Assembly: GCF_016863475.1 (NCBI RefSeq)
Contig: NZ_BOOY01000026.1
Span: forward strand, 1-64,000
Direction: 5' to 3'
From: Spirilliplanes yamanashiensis
Lineage (GTDB): Bacteria > Actinomycetota > Actinomycetes > Mycobacteriales > Micromonosporaceae
Length of the DNA: 64,000 nt
This document shows, one piece after another, positions 42,707 to 51,643 of this stretch (position 1 is its first letter; each line of letters opens with the position of its first letter). Both the position numbers and the translations under genes were made by a program. Under the pieces are notes generated by a model. That model was not told where the DNA came from and searched no databases. It saw nothing but the letters and a program-made list of their open reading frames with translations.

Positions 42707-43705
42707 ATGAGACGCGCCGTCCTCGCCCCCGACGACTCGCTGCCCGACCACCCGGCCCCGCCGCCGTGGCCGGCGCGGCGCATCATGCTCGGCGGCGCGA
42801 TGCTGCACGTCCGCGACACCGCCGCCACCTGCGACGGCTGCGAGCCGGCCGTCTACGTGCACGGCCTCGGCGGCACCTCGCAGAACTGGACGGACCTGGC
42901 CGGGCTGCTCGCCGGCCGCCTCGACGGCCAGGCGGTCGACCTGCCCGGGTTCGGCTACAGCGACGCCAGCCGCAAGTACACGATCCCGGCGTTCGCGGAC
43001 CGGCTCGTCGCGTTCCTGGAGCACGAGGACCGCGGGCCGGTCCACCTGATCGGCAACTCACTGGGCGGGGCCATCTCCGTGCGCGTCGCCGCCCTGCGGC
43101 CCGACCTGGTGCGCACCCTCACCCTCATCTCGCCCGCGATGCCGTTCCTGGACGTGCGCCGCACCGCCCAGGGCCGGGTCCTGCCGGTGCTCGCCGTGCC
43201 GCGCGCCGACCGGGTCGCGGCCTGGTACTTCTCCAAGCTCACCCCCGAGCGGATGGCGCAGGACGCGCTGGAGGCGTGCTTCGGCGACCCGACCCGCATC
43301 ATCGACCGGCGCCGCGAGGAGGCCATCGAGGAGGTGCGGCTGCGGTTCACCGTGCCGCACTACCCGGCCGCGTACCTGGGATCGCTGCGCGGCCTGGTCG
43401 GCAGCTTCGTGCGGGCGTACCTGCCGGGGTCCGGCTCCCAGTGGCGCCTGGCCCGGCGGATCACCGTGCCCACCCTCGTCATCGGCGGCAGCGCCGACCG
43501 CCTCGTCGACACCCGGGTGCCGGCGCAGGTGGCGCGCGCCATCCCGGACAGCCGGTTCCTGATGATCCGCGGCGTCGGCCACGTCGCGCAGATGGAGGTG
43601 CCGCGGGTGGTCGCCCGGGCGGTGGCCGGGTTCCTCGACGAGGTCGCCGGAAAGGTTGCGCCGAGCGCCGAGGAGTCCGAAAAGTCACTGGACTGGTCAC
43701 CCTGA
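42707..43705 (+). CDS. Alpha/beta-hydrolase
   Basis: The 332-residue enzyme has the alpha/beta-hydrolase fold: VYVHGLGGTSQNW (oxyanion loop), nucleophile Ser118 in LIGNSLGGA, Asp in VIGGSADRLVD and His in GVGHVAQME. Substrates could be esters or lipids. Nothing in the sequence decides between esterase, lipase and haloalkane-type activity. It lies 31 nt downstream of the Pro-rich protein gene, and a CACACT hexamer lies 6 nt before the ATG. Confidence 0.92.
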   Translation: MRRAVLAPDDSLPDHPAPPPWPARRIMLGGAMLHVRDTAATCDGCEPAVYVHGLGGTSQNWTDLAGLLAGRLDGQAVDLPGFGYSDASRKYTIPAFADRLVAFLEHEDRGPVHLIGNSLGGAISVRVAALRPDLVRTLTLISPAMPFLDVRRTAQGRVLPVLAVPRADRVAAWYFSKLTPERMAQDALEACFGDPTRIIDRRREEAIEEVRLRFTVPHYPAAYLGSLRGLVGSFVRAYLPGSGSQWRLARRITVPTLVIGGSADRLVDTRVPAQVARAIPDSRFLMIRGVGHVAQMEVPRVVARAVAGFLDEVAGKVAPSAEESEKSLDWSP

Positions 43706-43718
43706 CCTGGTGACATGG

Positions 43719-43724
43719 CAGGCT
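43719..43724 (+). promoter_or_regulatory. Candidate -10 of leaderless DUF3152 gene
   Basis: CAGGCT ends 7 nt before the GTG at 43732, with no ribosome-binding site. Confidence 0.35.
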
Positions 43725-43731
43725 CCCAGGG

Positions 43732-44568
43732 GTGAACGCCGACGCCCGCCCCCGCCCCGGGCAGAGCCGCCGGTCGCCCGCGGCACTCATGGCGGTGGCC
43801 CTGCTCGGCGTCGCGGGCACGGCCCTGGCGATGGCCCGCCCCGACCCGGCGCCGCCGCCCGCGTTCGTGGCCGCCGCCCCGTCGCCGCCGCCGTCCGCGG
43901 TGCCCGCCGCCGCCCCGTCCGCCCCGTCCGCCGCTTCGCCGGGACCCGACCTCACCAGGGTGCTGCGGCTGCCCGGTGAGCCGCCCGCCACCGGCTCCGG
44001 GCGCTTCCGCACCGCGCCCGGTGGCGGCCCGCTGCTCGGCCGGTCCGGCATGCTGCGCACGTTCCGGGTCGCCGTCGAGCGGGGCAGCGGCGAGGGCACG
44101 GGCGCGTTCGCCGCCACCGTCGACGAGGTCCTCGGCGACCCGCGCAGCTGGGCCGGCAACGGCGACGTGCGGCTGCGCCGGGTGGGCCCCGGCGAGCGCG
44201 CCGACTTCACCGTCTACCTGGCCACCCGCACCACGGCCGGCCGCATGTGCGCGGCGGGCGGCACGAACATCACGGTGGGCGGGCGGCCGTACACGTCCTG
44301 CCGCGCCACGGGCCGGGTCATCATCAACCTGGACCGGTGGCGGCTGTCGTCGCCGCGCTTCACCGAGGCGAGGATCCCGCTCGGCACGTACCGCGCGTAC
44401 GTGCTCAACCACGAGGTCGGCCACGAGCTCGGCCACCGGCACGAGGGCTGTCCGCGCCGGGGCCGGCCGGCGCCGGTGATGGTGCAGCAGACGCTGAAGC
44501 TGATGGGCTGCACGCCGTACGCCTGGCCGCGCCGCGACGGCCGCCCGTGGACGGGCCCGCGCCTGTAG
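43732..44568 (+). CDS. DUF3152 zincin-like membrane-anchored protein (copy 1)
   Basis: The 278-residue protein has an N-terminal membrane helix (AALMAVALLGVAGTALAMA), a Pro/Ala linker and a DUF3152 domain (about 88-275) ending in HEVGHELGHRHEGC (His227, Glu228, His231 and further His). That pattern is the HExxH zinc site of metzincin-like metalloproteases. M. tuberculosis Rv3207c is the related protein beside moeZ. The peptidase activity is inferred. A paralogue follows 49 nt downstream. Start GTG, with CAGGCT 7 nt before it. Confidence 0.88.
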   Translation: MNADARPRPGQSRRSPAALMAVALLGVAGTALAMARPDPAPPPAFVAAAPSPPPSAVPAAAPSAPSAASPGPDLTRVLRLPGEPPATGSGRFRTAPGGGPLLGRSGMLRTFRVAVERGSGEGTGAFAATVDEVLGDPRSWAGNGDVRLRRVGPGERADFTVYLATRTTAGRMCAAGGTNITVGGRPYTSCRATGRVIINLDRWRLSSPRFTEARIPLGTYRAYVLNHEVGHELGHRHEGCPRRGRPAPVMVQQTLKLMGCTPYAWPRRDGRPWTGPRL

Positions 44569-44617
44569 GCGAGTTTGCCCGTTGCGGCTGGCGGAACCGT
44601 GTCACTCTGGATAAGAC

Positions 44618-46258
44618 ATGGCAAACCCGGCAAACGGTTCGCAGCGCCCGCGCCCCTCGGCCCAGGAGCCCGCGGCGCGATCGCCGCGCGACCCCGCGAA
44701 GCCCGCCGTCACCCCCGGCGCCGCGAAGCCCGCCGTCGCCCCCGGGGCCGCACGGCCCGCCGTCGTCCCGGCGCGGGGCACCACCTCGACCACCACCCGG
44801 GGCGCCCCGTCCGGCGGCACCCCCGCCGCCCGGTCCGGCGGCCCCCGTCGGACCGGCGCCCTCGGCGCCGACGACCACGACGACGCCGCCGACCGCACCG
44901 ACGTCACCGAGCCGGTGCGCCGCCGCTGGGCCGAGGTCCTCGGCCTCGGCGCCGGCGACACGCAGCCCCGCCGCGGCTGGGGCGCGCTGTTCGGCGGCGG
45001 CCCGCGGGTCACCGGCGACGAGCCCGGCGCCGGAGCGCGCCGCCCGCGGACCGGCGCGCGCGACGACCGCGACGACGGGCCGGCGCCGTCCCGGTGGGCC
45101 GCCCTGTTCCGCCGCGGCCGGGCCGGCGACGAGCCCGAGGACGAGCCCGGCGACTTCGACACCGACCTGATCCCGCCGCGCGGCCGCCCGGCCCGCCCGG
45201 CCGCCGACGTCGCGACACGGCCCGCGCGGCTCACCGGCGGCTCGGCCCAGACCCGCGCCCGGCCGCGGCCCACCACGGCGATCGGCCGCCCGCCCGCGAC
45301 GAAGGCGCCCGGCCGGGGCGCCGGCCGCGAGGACTGGGTCGCCCGGGACACCGACGTGCGGCGCGGCGGCGGCGTGGCCGCGGGCGAGCGGGCGTACGTC
45401 ACCGGCCCGAAGCGGCCCGGCGTCGCGGCGCGGCCGGTGGTGTCGCCGAGCCGGCAGCGGATGCTGCACCGCCGCCGCCGCAGCATGGTGCTGCTGGTCC
45501 TGCTCGTGTCGGCGGTGCTGATCGGCGTCGACCGCTTCGCCGGCCCGGACCCGCGACCGACCGCCCGCCTCACCCCGACGATCGAGCCGACGACCGCGCC
45601 GACCGCCGCGCCCGCGCCCTCGGGCCAGGTGCTGCGCCCGCAGGTCGGCCCCACCACGGCGGCCCCGCCGAAGCCCACCGCCGCCGCGACCACCGCGACC
45701 GCCGGGGCCGGGTTCGCCTACGTCGACAGCGCCGGTCCCGTGCTGGGCGCGGCGGGGACGGTGCGGCGGTTCCGCGTCGCGGTGGAGAAGGGCAGCGGTC
45801 AGAACGCCGCGGGGTTCGCCGCCGCCGTCGACCGGGTGCTGGGCGACCCGCGCAGCTGGATCGCGTCGCGGCAGGTGCGGTTCCAGCGGGTGCCGCGGGC
45901 CGCCGCCGCCGAGTTCACGATCTGGTTGGCGGGCGCGGCCACGTCGCAGCGGATGTGCGCGTCCGGCGGCCTGCACACCGAGGGCTACACGTCGTGCCGG
46001 CTGCCGGGCCACGTCGTCATCAACCTGGACCGGTGGCGCAAGGCCGTCCCCGGGTACGGGGCGCCGCTGGCCACCTACCAGGCGTACGCCCTCAACCACG
46101 AGGTCGGCCACCAGCTCGGGCACGGCCACGAGGCGTGCGTGGCGGCGGCCCGGCCGGCGCCGGTGATGCAGCAGCAGACGTACGGGCTGAAGGGCTGCGT
46201 GGCCAATGCCTGGCCGTACGTGAGCGGCGAGCGGTACACCGGCCCGCCCGTCCGCTAG
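44618..46258 (+). CDS. DUF3152 zincin-like membrane protein with long cytoplasmic region (copy 2)
   Basis: The 546-residue protein has about 285 residues of charged, Pro/Ala/Arg-rich N-terminal sequence that is probably cytoplasmic. A single helix (MVLLVLLVSAVLIGV, preceded by HRRRR), a linker and a DUF3152 domain follow, with HEVGHQLGHGHEAC and GYTSCRLPGHVVINLDRWRK. The catalytic domain is clearly paralogous to copy 1 just upstream, so a tandem duplication with a different N-terminal half is likely. The ATG at 44618 has no ribosome-binding site. Peptidase activity is inferred. Confidence 0.88.
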   Translation: MANPANGSQRPRPSAQEPAARSPRDPAKPAVTPGAAKPAVAPGAARPAVVPARGTTSTTTRGAPSGGTPAARSGGPRRTGALGADDHDDAADRTDVTEPVRRRWAEVLGLGAGDTQPRRGWGALFGGGPRVTGDEPGAGARRPRTGARDDRDDGPAPSRWAALFRRGRAGDEPEDEPGDFDTDLIPPRGRPARPAADVATRPARLTGGSAQTRARPRPTTAIGRPPATKAPGRGAGREDWVARDTDVRRGGGVAAGERAYVTGPKRPGVAARPVVSPSRQRMLHRRRRSMVLLVLLVSAVLIGVDRFAGPDPRPTARLTPTIEPTTAPTAAPAPSGQVLRPQVGPTTAAPPKPTAAATTATAGAGFAYVDSAGPVLGAAGTVRRFRVAVEKGSGQNAAGFAAAVDRVLGDPRSWIASRQVRFQRVPRAAAAEFTIWLAGAATSQRMCASGGLHTEGYTSCRLPGHVVINLDRWRKAVPGYGAPLATYQAYALNHEVGHQLGHGHEACVAAARPAPVMQQQTYGLKGCVANAWPYVSGERYTGPPVR

Positions 46259-46369
46259 GTATTCCCCATCCCGCATGCCGGGCCGGTGGCGCACGTCATG
46301 CCCGCATCGGCGGCGGGCGAGCAACAATGGCGGGTGCACAAGCACCCAGCCGAACCCGGGGAGTCCACC

Positions 46370-47551
46370 GTGTCGCTGCCCCCGCTCGTCGAACCCGCCG
46401 CCGAGCTGACCGTCGACGAGATCCGCCGCTATTCGCGCCACCTCATCATCCCCGACGTGGGGGTGGAGGGGCAGAAGCGGCTCAAGAACGCCAAGGTGCT
46501 CTGTGTGGGCGCCGGGGGCCTCGGCTCGCCGGCGCTGCTCTACCTGGCCGCCGCGGGCGTCGGCACGCTCGGCATCGTCGAGTTCGACACCGTCGACGAG
46601 TCGAACCTGCAGCGCCAGATCATCCACGGCGTCTCGGACATCGGCCGCCCGAAGGCGGAGTCGGCCGCCGCGAGCATCCGCGAGATCAACCCGCTGGTGA
46701 ACGTGGTCATCCACAACATGGCGCTGGACAACGAGAACGTCAAGGAGATCTTCTCCCAGTACGACCTGATCGTCGACGGCACCGACAACTTCGCCACCCG
46801 CTACATGGTCAACGACGCGGCGGTGCTGCTCGGCAAGCCGTACGTGTGGGGTTCGATCTACCGCTTCGACGGCCAGGCGTCGGTGTTCTGGGCCGAGCAC
46901 GGCCCCTGCTACCGCTGCCTCTACCCGGAGCCCCCGCCGCCCGGCATGGTGCCGAGCTGCGCCGAGGGCGGCGTGCTGGGCGTGCTCTGCGCGTCCATCG
47001 GCTCGATCCAGGTCAACGAGGCCATCAAGCTGCTGGCGGGCATCGGCGAGCCGCTCGTCGGCAAGCTGATGGTCTACGACGCCCTGGAGATGGAGTACCG
47101 CAAGATCAAGGTTCGCAAGGACCCGGACTGCGTGCTCTGCGGCCCGAACGCCACGCTGACGGACCTCATGGAGGACTACGAGGACTTCTGCGGCGCGGTC
47201 TCGGTCGAGGCCCAGGAGGCGACGATCGACGCCACCATCACGGCCGCCGAGCTGAAGGAGTGGCAGGACTCCGGCAAGGACGTGTTCCTCGTCGACGTGC
47301 GCGAGCCCGCCGAGTACGAGATCGTCCGCATCCCGGGCTCCACGCTGATCCCCAAGGGCGAGATCCTGTCCGGCGAGGCCCTGGCGCAGTTCCCGCAAGA
47401 CCGCCAGATCGTGCTGCACTGCAAGTCGGGCGTGCGCTCGGCGGAGGCGCTGGCGGCGCTGAAGGCGGCCGGCTTCAAGGACGCGGTGCACGTGCAGGGC
47501 GGCGTCCTGTCCTGGATCAAGTCGGTCGACCCGTCCCTGCCGGCGTACTGA
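46370..47551 (+). CDS. moeZ: Adenylyltransferase/sulfurtransferase MoeZ (MoeB-rhodanese)
   Basis: The 393-residue bifunctional enzyme activates and sulfurates carrier proteins such as MoaD, CysO or ThiS-like proteins. Its ThiF/MoeB domain has GAGGLGSPALLYLAAAGVGT, DESNLQRQ and GTDNFATRY, with zinc pairs CYRC and CVLC. A C-terminal rhodanese domain has the persulfide Cys in VLHCKSGVRSAEAL. The GTG at 46370 gives MSLPPLVEPAAELT, which agrees with the mycobacterial MoeZ N terminus, and GGGGAG lies 6 nt upstream; the frame is open to 46286. It ends the conserved rhlE-moeZ block and is followed by a strong hairpin. Confidence 0.94.
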   Translation: MSLPPLVEPAAELTVDEIRRYSRHLIIPDVGVEGQKRLKNAKVLCVGAGGLGSPALLYLAAAGVGTLGIVEFDTVDESNLQRQIIHGVSDIGRPKAESAAASIREINPLVNVVIHNMALDNENVKEIFSQYDLIVDGTDNFATRYMVNDAAVLLGKPYVWGSIYRFDGQASVFWAEHGPCYRCLYPEPPPPGMVPSCAEGGVLGVLCASIGSIQVNEAIKLLAGIGEPLVGKLMVYDALEMEYRKIKVRKDPDCVLCGPNATLTDLMEDYEDFCGAVSVEAQEATIDATITAAELKEWQDSGKDVFLVDVREPAEYEIVRIPGSTLIPKGEILSGEALAQFPQDRQIVLHCKSGVRSAEALAALKAAGFKDAVHVQGGVLSWIKSVDPSLPAY

Positions 47552-47560
47552 CGCAGGTTC

Positions 47561-47600
47561 CGCACAGAAGGGCCGCCCCACGGGGCGGCCCTTCTGTGCG
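47561..47600 (+). terminator. Terminator of moeZ
   Basis: A perfect 19-bp inverted repeat (47561-47579 with 47582-47600) starts 9 nt after the moeZ stop. No T tract follows. It is the longest perfect stem I found in the window. Confidence 0.8.
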
Positions 47601-47634
47601 CTGGGACGAGGGAGCGAAACGCCGCGGTGAGCTG

Positions 47635-47640
47635 TAGCGT
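47635..47640 (+). promoter_or_regulatory. -10 element of leaderless terpene-cyclase-like gene
   Basis: TAGCGT ends 7 nt before the GTG at 47648. Confidence 0.45.
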
Positions 47641-47647
47641 CACGTCC

Positions 47648-48466
47648 GTGGTGGACATCGATGCCGCTATCGGATACGTCGTCGCGCACGGTGATCTCGT
47701 GGAGCGGGCGCGGCTGTCCTGGCTGCGGACCAGGGCGACCCCGCCGCAGAACGTGCTCGACCGTATCGAGCAGGGGCAGTTGCCCGCGGGCGGCTGGCCG
47801 GCGTCGGGGGACATCGCGGTGCCGTCGGTCGACGCCACGTGTTTCCGGCTTGCCGAGCTGGACGACCTGGGCGCGGAGCACGGCCCGGCCGGGCGGCGGG
47901 CGCTGACGTGGCTCGGGTCGGTGCAGCGGCAGGACGGCAGCTGGGAGGAGGACCCCCAGCTGGCCGCGCAGGCGCCGCCGTGGGCGTTGCCCGGTGACCC
48001 GGAGGCGCGGCTGTACCTGACGTCCGTGGCCGGGTTCCGGCTGGTGGCCGCGGAGGTCGAGCTGCGCCCCGAGCTGCCGGACCCCGACGATCCCGGGCGG
48101 TACGACGCGCAGGTGCGGCTGGCCGCCCAGTACGTCGCCGCGCAGTTGCGCCCGGACGGCAGCTGGCCGTCGTTCCTGGCGGCCGGGTGGCACGCCGCGG
48201 GCCTGCTGTTCGACCAGCAGTTGTACTACGAGTCGGCGCGGGTGCAGCTGGTGCTGGGCGACCGGCTGCCCGGCATGAGCCCGGCCGACGTGGCGTCGAT
48301 GGCGGCGGCGCTGCGCCGGGTGCCGGTGGGCAGCGACGACTGGCTGCTGCGGGCGGCCCGCAAGCGGCTGGGGGAGACGCAGCGCTCCGACGGCGGCTGG
48401 GACAGCGACGACGGCCCGCAGTTCGACGTGCACACCACGTTGATCGCGATCCGCGCCTGCCGCTGA
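47648..48466 (+). CDS. Squalene-cyclase/prenyltransferase alpha-alpha-barrel-like protein
   Basis: The 272-residue protein has repeated helix pairs with QW-like motifs (QRQDGSWEED, RPDGSWPSF, QRSDGGWDSDDG), the pattern of terpenoid cyclase alpha/alpha barrels. It lacks the DxDD acid motif of squalene-hopene cyclases and is less than half their length, so catalysis is doubtful. No signal peptide is seen. The GTG start follows TAGCGT at 7 nt; a second GTG follows directly. It converges on a secreted CBM gene with a 3-bp gap. Confidence 0.78.
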   Translation: MVDIDAAIGYVVAHGDLVERARLSWLRTRATPPQNVLDRIEQGQLPAGGWPASGDIAVPSVDATCFRLAELDDLGAEHGPAGRRALTWLGSVQRQDGSWEEDPQLAAQAPPWALPGDPEARLYLTSVAGFRLVAAEVELRPELPDPDDPGRYDAQVRLAAQYVAAQLRPDGSWPSFLAAGWHAAGLLFDQQLYYESARVQLVLGDRLPGMSPADVASMAAALRRVPVGSDDWLLRAARKRLGETQRSDGGWDSDDGPQFDVHTTLIAIRACR

Positions 48467-48469
48467 GCG

Positions 48470-49171
48470 CTAAGGCGCCGTGGTGACGGTGAGCGGCCCG
48501 ACGGTGGCGGAGGCGTTGCCGGCGGTGTCGCGGGCGCGCACGGTGAACTGGTACGCCGTGGACGGCCGCAGGAACGACACGGTGCTGCTGGTGCCGAGGA
48601 CGAAGCCGATGGTGGGCAGCCGGCCGCCGCCGGTGGTGGTCAGCTCGTAGCGGGCGATGCCGGTGTCGTCGGTGGCGGCGTCCCAGGCGACGGTGATCGT
48701 GGTGTCGGTGGTGGCCACGACGCGCAGGTTCGCCGGGGCGGTCGGCGGGGTGGTGTCGGGGCCGGGGCCGGGGCCGCCGTCGCACGGGTTGCCGTTGATG
48801 CGGCAGTTGAGGGGCGCGAGGTCGGCGCCGCCGGCGACGAAGAAGAACGAGTGCGGCTCGGTGGTCGCGCCGGGCGCCAGGGCCCCGTTGTAGTGGGCGT
48901 TGGTGACGGTGACGTGGTCGCCGGTGCGGGTGAGCGTGCCGTTGTGGCCCTGCCCGACCTCCAGGCCGGCGGGGACGTCGAACTCCAGCGTCCACCCGGT
49001 GACGGCCGCGCCGGTGGGGTTGGCGACGACGAACGTGGCCTTGCGCCACGAGCCGTGGTCGGCGCTCGAGTAGGTGGCGGTGAGGCCGGGGGTGGCGGCG
49101 GCCGCGGGCGCGGCGACGGCCACCGACCCGGCCACGAGCATCAGGACGGTGAGGACACGGCGAGGCGACAT
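48470..49171 (-). CDS. Secreted CBM2-like plus fibronectin III protein
   Basis: The 233-residue exported protein has a signal peptide, a CBM2-like domain (about 28-130; WRKATFVVANPTGAAVTGWTLE, VTVTNAHYNGALAPG), a Pro/Gly linker and one FnIII domain (PTAPANLRVVATTDTTITVA). No catalytic domain is present. The CBM2 surface Trp positions carry His and Tyr (GHNG, AHYNG), so binding may be altered. It could be an accessory carbohydrate-binding protein or a degraded enzyme. It lies downstream of proA on the same strand with its own GGTGAG site. Confidence 0.83.
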   Translation of the reverse strand: MSPRRVLTVLMLVAGSVAVAAPAAAATPGLTATYSSADHGSWRKATFVVANPTGAAVTGWTLEFDVPAGLEVGQGHNGTLTRTGDHVTVTNAHYNGALAPGATTEPHSFFFVAGGADLAPLNCRINGNPCDGGPGPGPDTTPPTAPANLRVVATTDTTITVAWDAATDDTGIARYELTTTGGGRLPTIGFVLGTSSTVSFLRPSTAYQFTVRARDTAGNASATVGPLTVTTAP

Positions 49172-49212
49172 GATCTCACCGTAGGAGCGGGCGCTGAGGT
49201 GTGTCGATGTCC

Positions 49213-50457
49213 TTAGGGGCGGACGTGGCCGTCGCCGGTGACCACGTACTTCGTGGACGTCAGCTCCGGCAGGCCCATCGGGCCGCGCGCGTGCAGCTTC
49301 TGGGTGGAGATGCCGATCTCAGCGCCGAAGCCGAACTCGCCGCCGTCGGTGAACCGGGTCGACGCGTTCACCATGACGGCCGCGGCGTCCACCCTGGACA
49401 CGAAGCGGCGGGTGGCCGCCACGGACTCGCTGACGATGGCCTCGGTGTGCCCGGAGCCGTGCACGCGGATGTGGTCCAGCGCGTCGTCGAGCGAGTCGAC
49501 GACGCGGGCGGAGATGTCGGCGGACAGGTACTCGGTGCCCCAGTCGTCGTCGGTCGCGGCCACCACGTCGGCCGAGGCCGCCGCGAACGCCGCGTCGCCG
49601 TGCACGGTGACGCCCTTGCCGTGCAACGCCTCCAGCACCCGCGGCAGGAACGCCGGCGCGACCGCGGCGTGCACCAGTAGCGACTCGGCGGTGTTGCACG
49701 TGGACAGTCGCTGCGTCTTGGAGTTGAGGACCACGGCGAGCGCCTTGTCGAGGTCGGCGTGCTCGTCGACGTACACGTGGCAGTTGCCGACGCCCGTCTC
49801 GATGACCGGCACCGTCGACTCCTCGACGACCGTCCGGATCAGCGAGGCGCCGCCGCGCGGGATGAGCACGTCGACCAGGCCGCGCGCCCGCATCAGCTCC
49901 TTGACGGAGTCGCGGGTGGTGGCGTCGAGCAGCTGGACGGCGTCGGCCGGCAGGCCCGCGTCCGCGACGGCCTTGCGCAGCACCGACACGATCGCCGCGT
50001 TCGAGCTGAGCGCCGACGACGAGCCGCGCAGCAGCGCCGCGTTGCCGCTCTTGAGGCAGATGCCGGCGGCGTCGGCGGTGACGTTGGGGCGGCCCTCGTA
50101 GATGATGCCGACCACGCCGAACGGCACCCGGATCTGGCGCAGCTCCAGGCCGTTGGCGAGCGTGGAACCGCGCACCACCTCGCCGACGGGGTCGGGCAGG
50201 GCGGCCATCTGGCGCAGCCCGTCGGCCATGGCGGCGACCCGCTCGGGCGTCAGTGCCAGCCGGTCGATCACGGACTCGGTGAGGCCGTTCGCGCGGCCGT
50301 TGCGCACGTCGACCTCGTTGGCGGCCACGATGTCGCCGGCGCGCTCCACGAGCCGGTCGGCCATCAGCAGCAGCGCCGCGTCCTTGACCGTGCGCGTGGC
50401 GGCGCCCAGCTCGATCGCGGCGACGCGGGCCTTCCCGGCCTGCTCGATGACGCTCAT
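49213..50457 (-). CDS. proA: Gamma-glutamyl phosphate reductase
   Basis: The 414-residue NADPH-dependent enzyme reduces glutamyl 5-phosphate to the semialdehyde in proline synthesis. It has the family pattern: [43 protein letters not shown], the catalytic Cys in [12 protein letters not shown] and [22 protein letters not shown]. Length is typical. The start at 50457 is fixed by AGGGGAAG upstream and by agreement with family N termini. It follows proB after 14 bp, so the two form an operon. Confidence 0.96.
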   Translation of the reverse strand: MSVIEQAGKARVAAIELGAATRTVKDAALLLMADRLVERAGDIVAANEVDVRNGRANGLTESVIDRLALTPERVAAMADGLRQMAALPDPVGEVVRGSTLANGLELRQIRVPFGVVGIIYEGRPNVTADAAGICLKSGNAALLRGSSSALSSNAAIVSVLRKAVADAGLPADAVQLLDATTRDSVKELMRARGLVDVLIPRGGASLIRTVVEESTVPVIETGVGNCHVYVDEHADLDKALAVVLNSKTQRLSTCNTAESLLVHAAVAPAFLPRVLEALHGKGVTVHGDAAFAAASADVVAATDDDWGTEYLSADISARVVDSLDDALDHIRVHGSGHTEAIVSESVAATRRFVSRVDAAAVMVNASTRFTDGGEFGFGAEIGISTQKLHARGPMGLPELTSTKYVVTGDGHVRP

Positions 50458-50471
50458 GTCCGGCTTCCCCT

Positions 50472-51584
50472 CTACAGCAGCACGAGGTCGTCGCGGTGGA
50501 CGACCTCTCGTTCGTACCCCGGCCCGAGCGTCGCCGCCAGGTCCACCGTCGTGCGGCCCAGCAGCGGCGGCAGCTCGACCGCGTCGTAGTTGACCAGCCC
50601 GCGGGCCACCGGCGCGCCCGACCCGGCGTCGACCAGGTCGACGGCGTCGCCTGCGGAGAACACCCCGTCGACCGCGGTGATGCCCGCGGGCAGCAGCGAC
50701 TTGCGGCGCACCACCACGGCCTGCACCGCCCCCGGGTCGAGGTGCAGCCGGCCGCGCGGCGCGGTGGCGTGCGCCAGCCAGAACAGCCGGGCGGTGGGGC
50801 GGTCGAGCCCCGGGTGGAAGAAGGTGCCGACGTCCTCGGCCGCCAGGGCCCGGCCGGCCAGCGGCGCCGCCGTCAGCACGACCGGGATGCCGAAGCCGGT
50901 GGCGATGCGCGCCGCCTCGACCTTGGTGACCATGCCGCCGGTGCCGACGCCCGCCCGGCCGGCCCGGCCGATCGCCACCCCGGCCAGGTCGGCGTCGTCG
51001 CGGACCTCGGCGACGCGCCGCGAGTCCGGCAGCGCCGGGTCGCCGGTGAACAGCGCCTCGACGTCCGACAGCAGCACCAGCAGGTCGGCCTCGACCAGCC
51101 CGGCCACCAGCGCGGCCAGCCGGTCGTTGTCGCCGAACCGGATCTCCTCGGTGGCGACGGTGTCGTTCTCGTTGACGATCGGCACCGCGCCCAGGTCGAG
51201 CAGCTTGCGCAGGGTCCGGTACGCGTTGCGGTAGTGCCCCCGCCGGGTGACGTCGTCGGCGGTCAGCAGCACCTGCCCGACGGTCAGGCCGTGCCGGGCG
51301 AAGCCGCCCGCGTACCGGCCGATCAGCAGGCCCTGGCCGACGGAGGCGGCGGCCTGCTGGGTGGCCAGGTCGCGCGGGCGCCGGCGCAGCGCCAGCGGGG
51401 CGAGCCCGGCGGCGATCGCGCCGGACGACACGAGCACCACCTCGCGCCCGGCGGTGGCGAGCCCGGCCAGCGCGTCGACCAGCGCGTCGACGCGCTGAGG
51501 GTCCAGGCCGCCCGCGGCGGTGGTCAGCGAGGACGACCCCACCTTGACCACGACACGCCGCGCGGCGCTCACCGCATCGCGCAC
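50472..51584 (-). CDS. proB: Glutamate 5-kinase
   Basis: The 370-residue enzyme phosphorylates glutamate in the first step of proline synthesis. The kinase domain has [45 protein letters not shown] and [12 protein letters not shown], and a C-terminal PUA domain (about 280-370) is present. I start it at GTG 51584 because CAGAAT lies 6 nt upstream and the family begins close to the VVVKVG strand; the frame is open to 51650. It is divergent from the alkyltransferase-like gene across 59 bp. Confidence 0.96.
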   Translation of the reverse strand: MRDAVSAARRVVVKVGSSSLTTAAGGLDPQRVDALVDALAGLATAGREVVLVSSGAIAAGLAPLALRRRPRDLATQQAAASVGQGLLIGRYAGGFARHGLTVGQVLLTADDVTRRGHYRNAYRTLRKLLDLGAVPIVNENDTVATEEIRFGDNDRLAALVAGLVEADLLVLLSDVEALFTGDPALPDSRRVAEVRDDADLAGVAIGRAGRAGVGTGGMVTKVEAARIATGFGIPVVLTAAPLAGRALAAEDVGTFFHPGLDRPTARLFWLAHATAPRGRLHLDPGAVQAVVVRRKSLLPAGITAVDGVFSAGDAVDLVDAGSGAPVARGLVNYDAVELPPLLGRTTVDLAATLGPGYEREVVHRDDLVLL

Positions 51585-51590
51585 CGCCCC

Positions 51591-51596
51591 ATTCTG
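51591..51596 (-). promoter_or_regulatory. Candidate -10 of leaderless proB
   Basis: CAGAAT on the reverse strand ends 6 nt before the proB GTG. Confidence 0.4.
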
Positions 51597-51631
51597 CGCG
51601 CCGCCACCGCGACGATCTCCGGCGCATCCCA

Positions 51632-51637
51632 TATCGT
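51632..51637 (+). promoter_or_regulatory. -10 element of leaderless alkyltransferase-like gene
   Basis: TATCGT ends 6 nt before the GTG at 51644. Confidence 0.45.
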
Positions 51638-51643
51638 GGCCGC

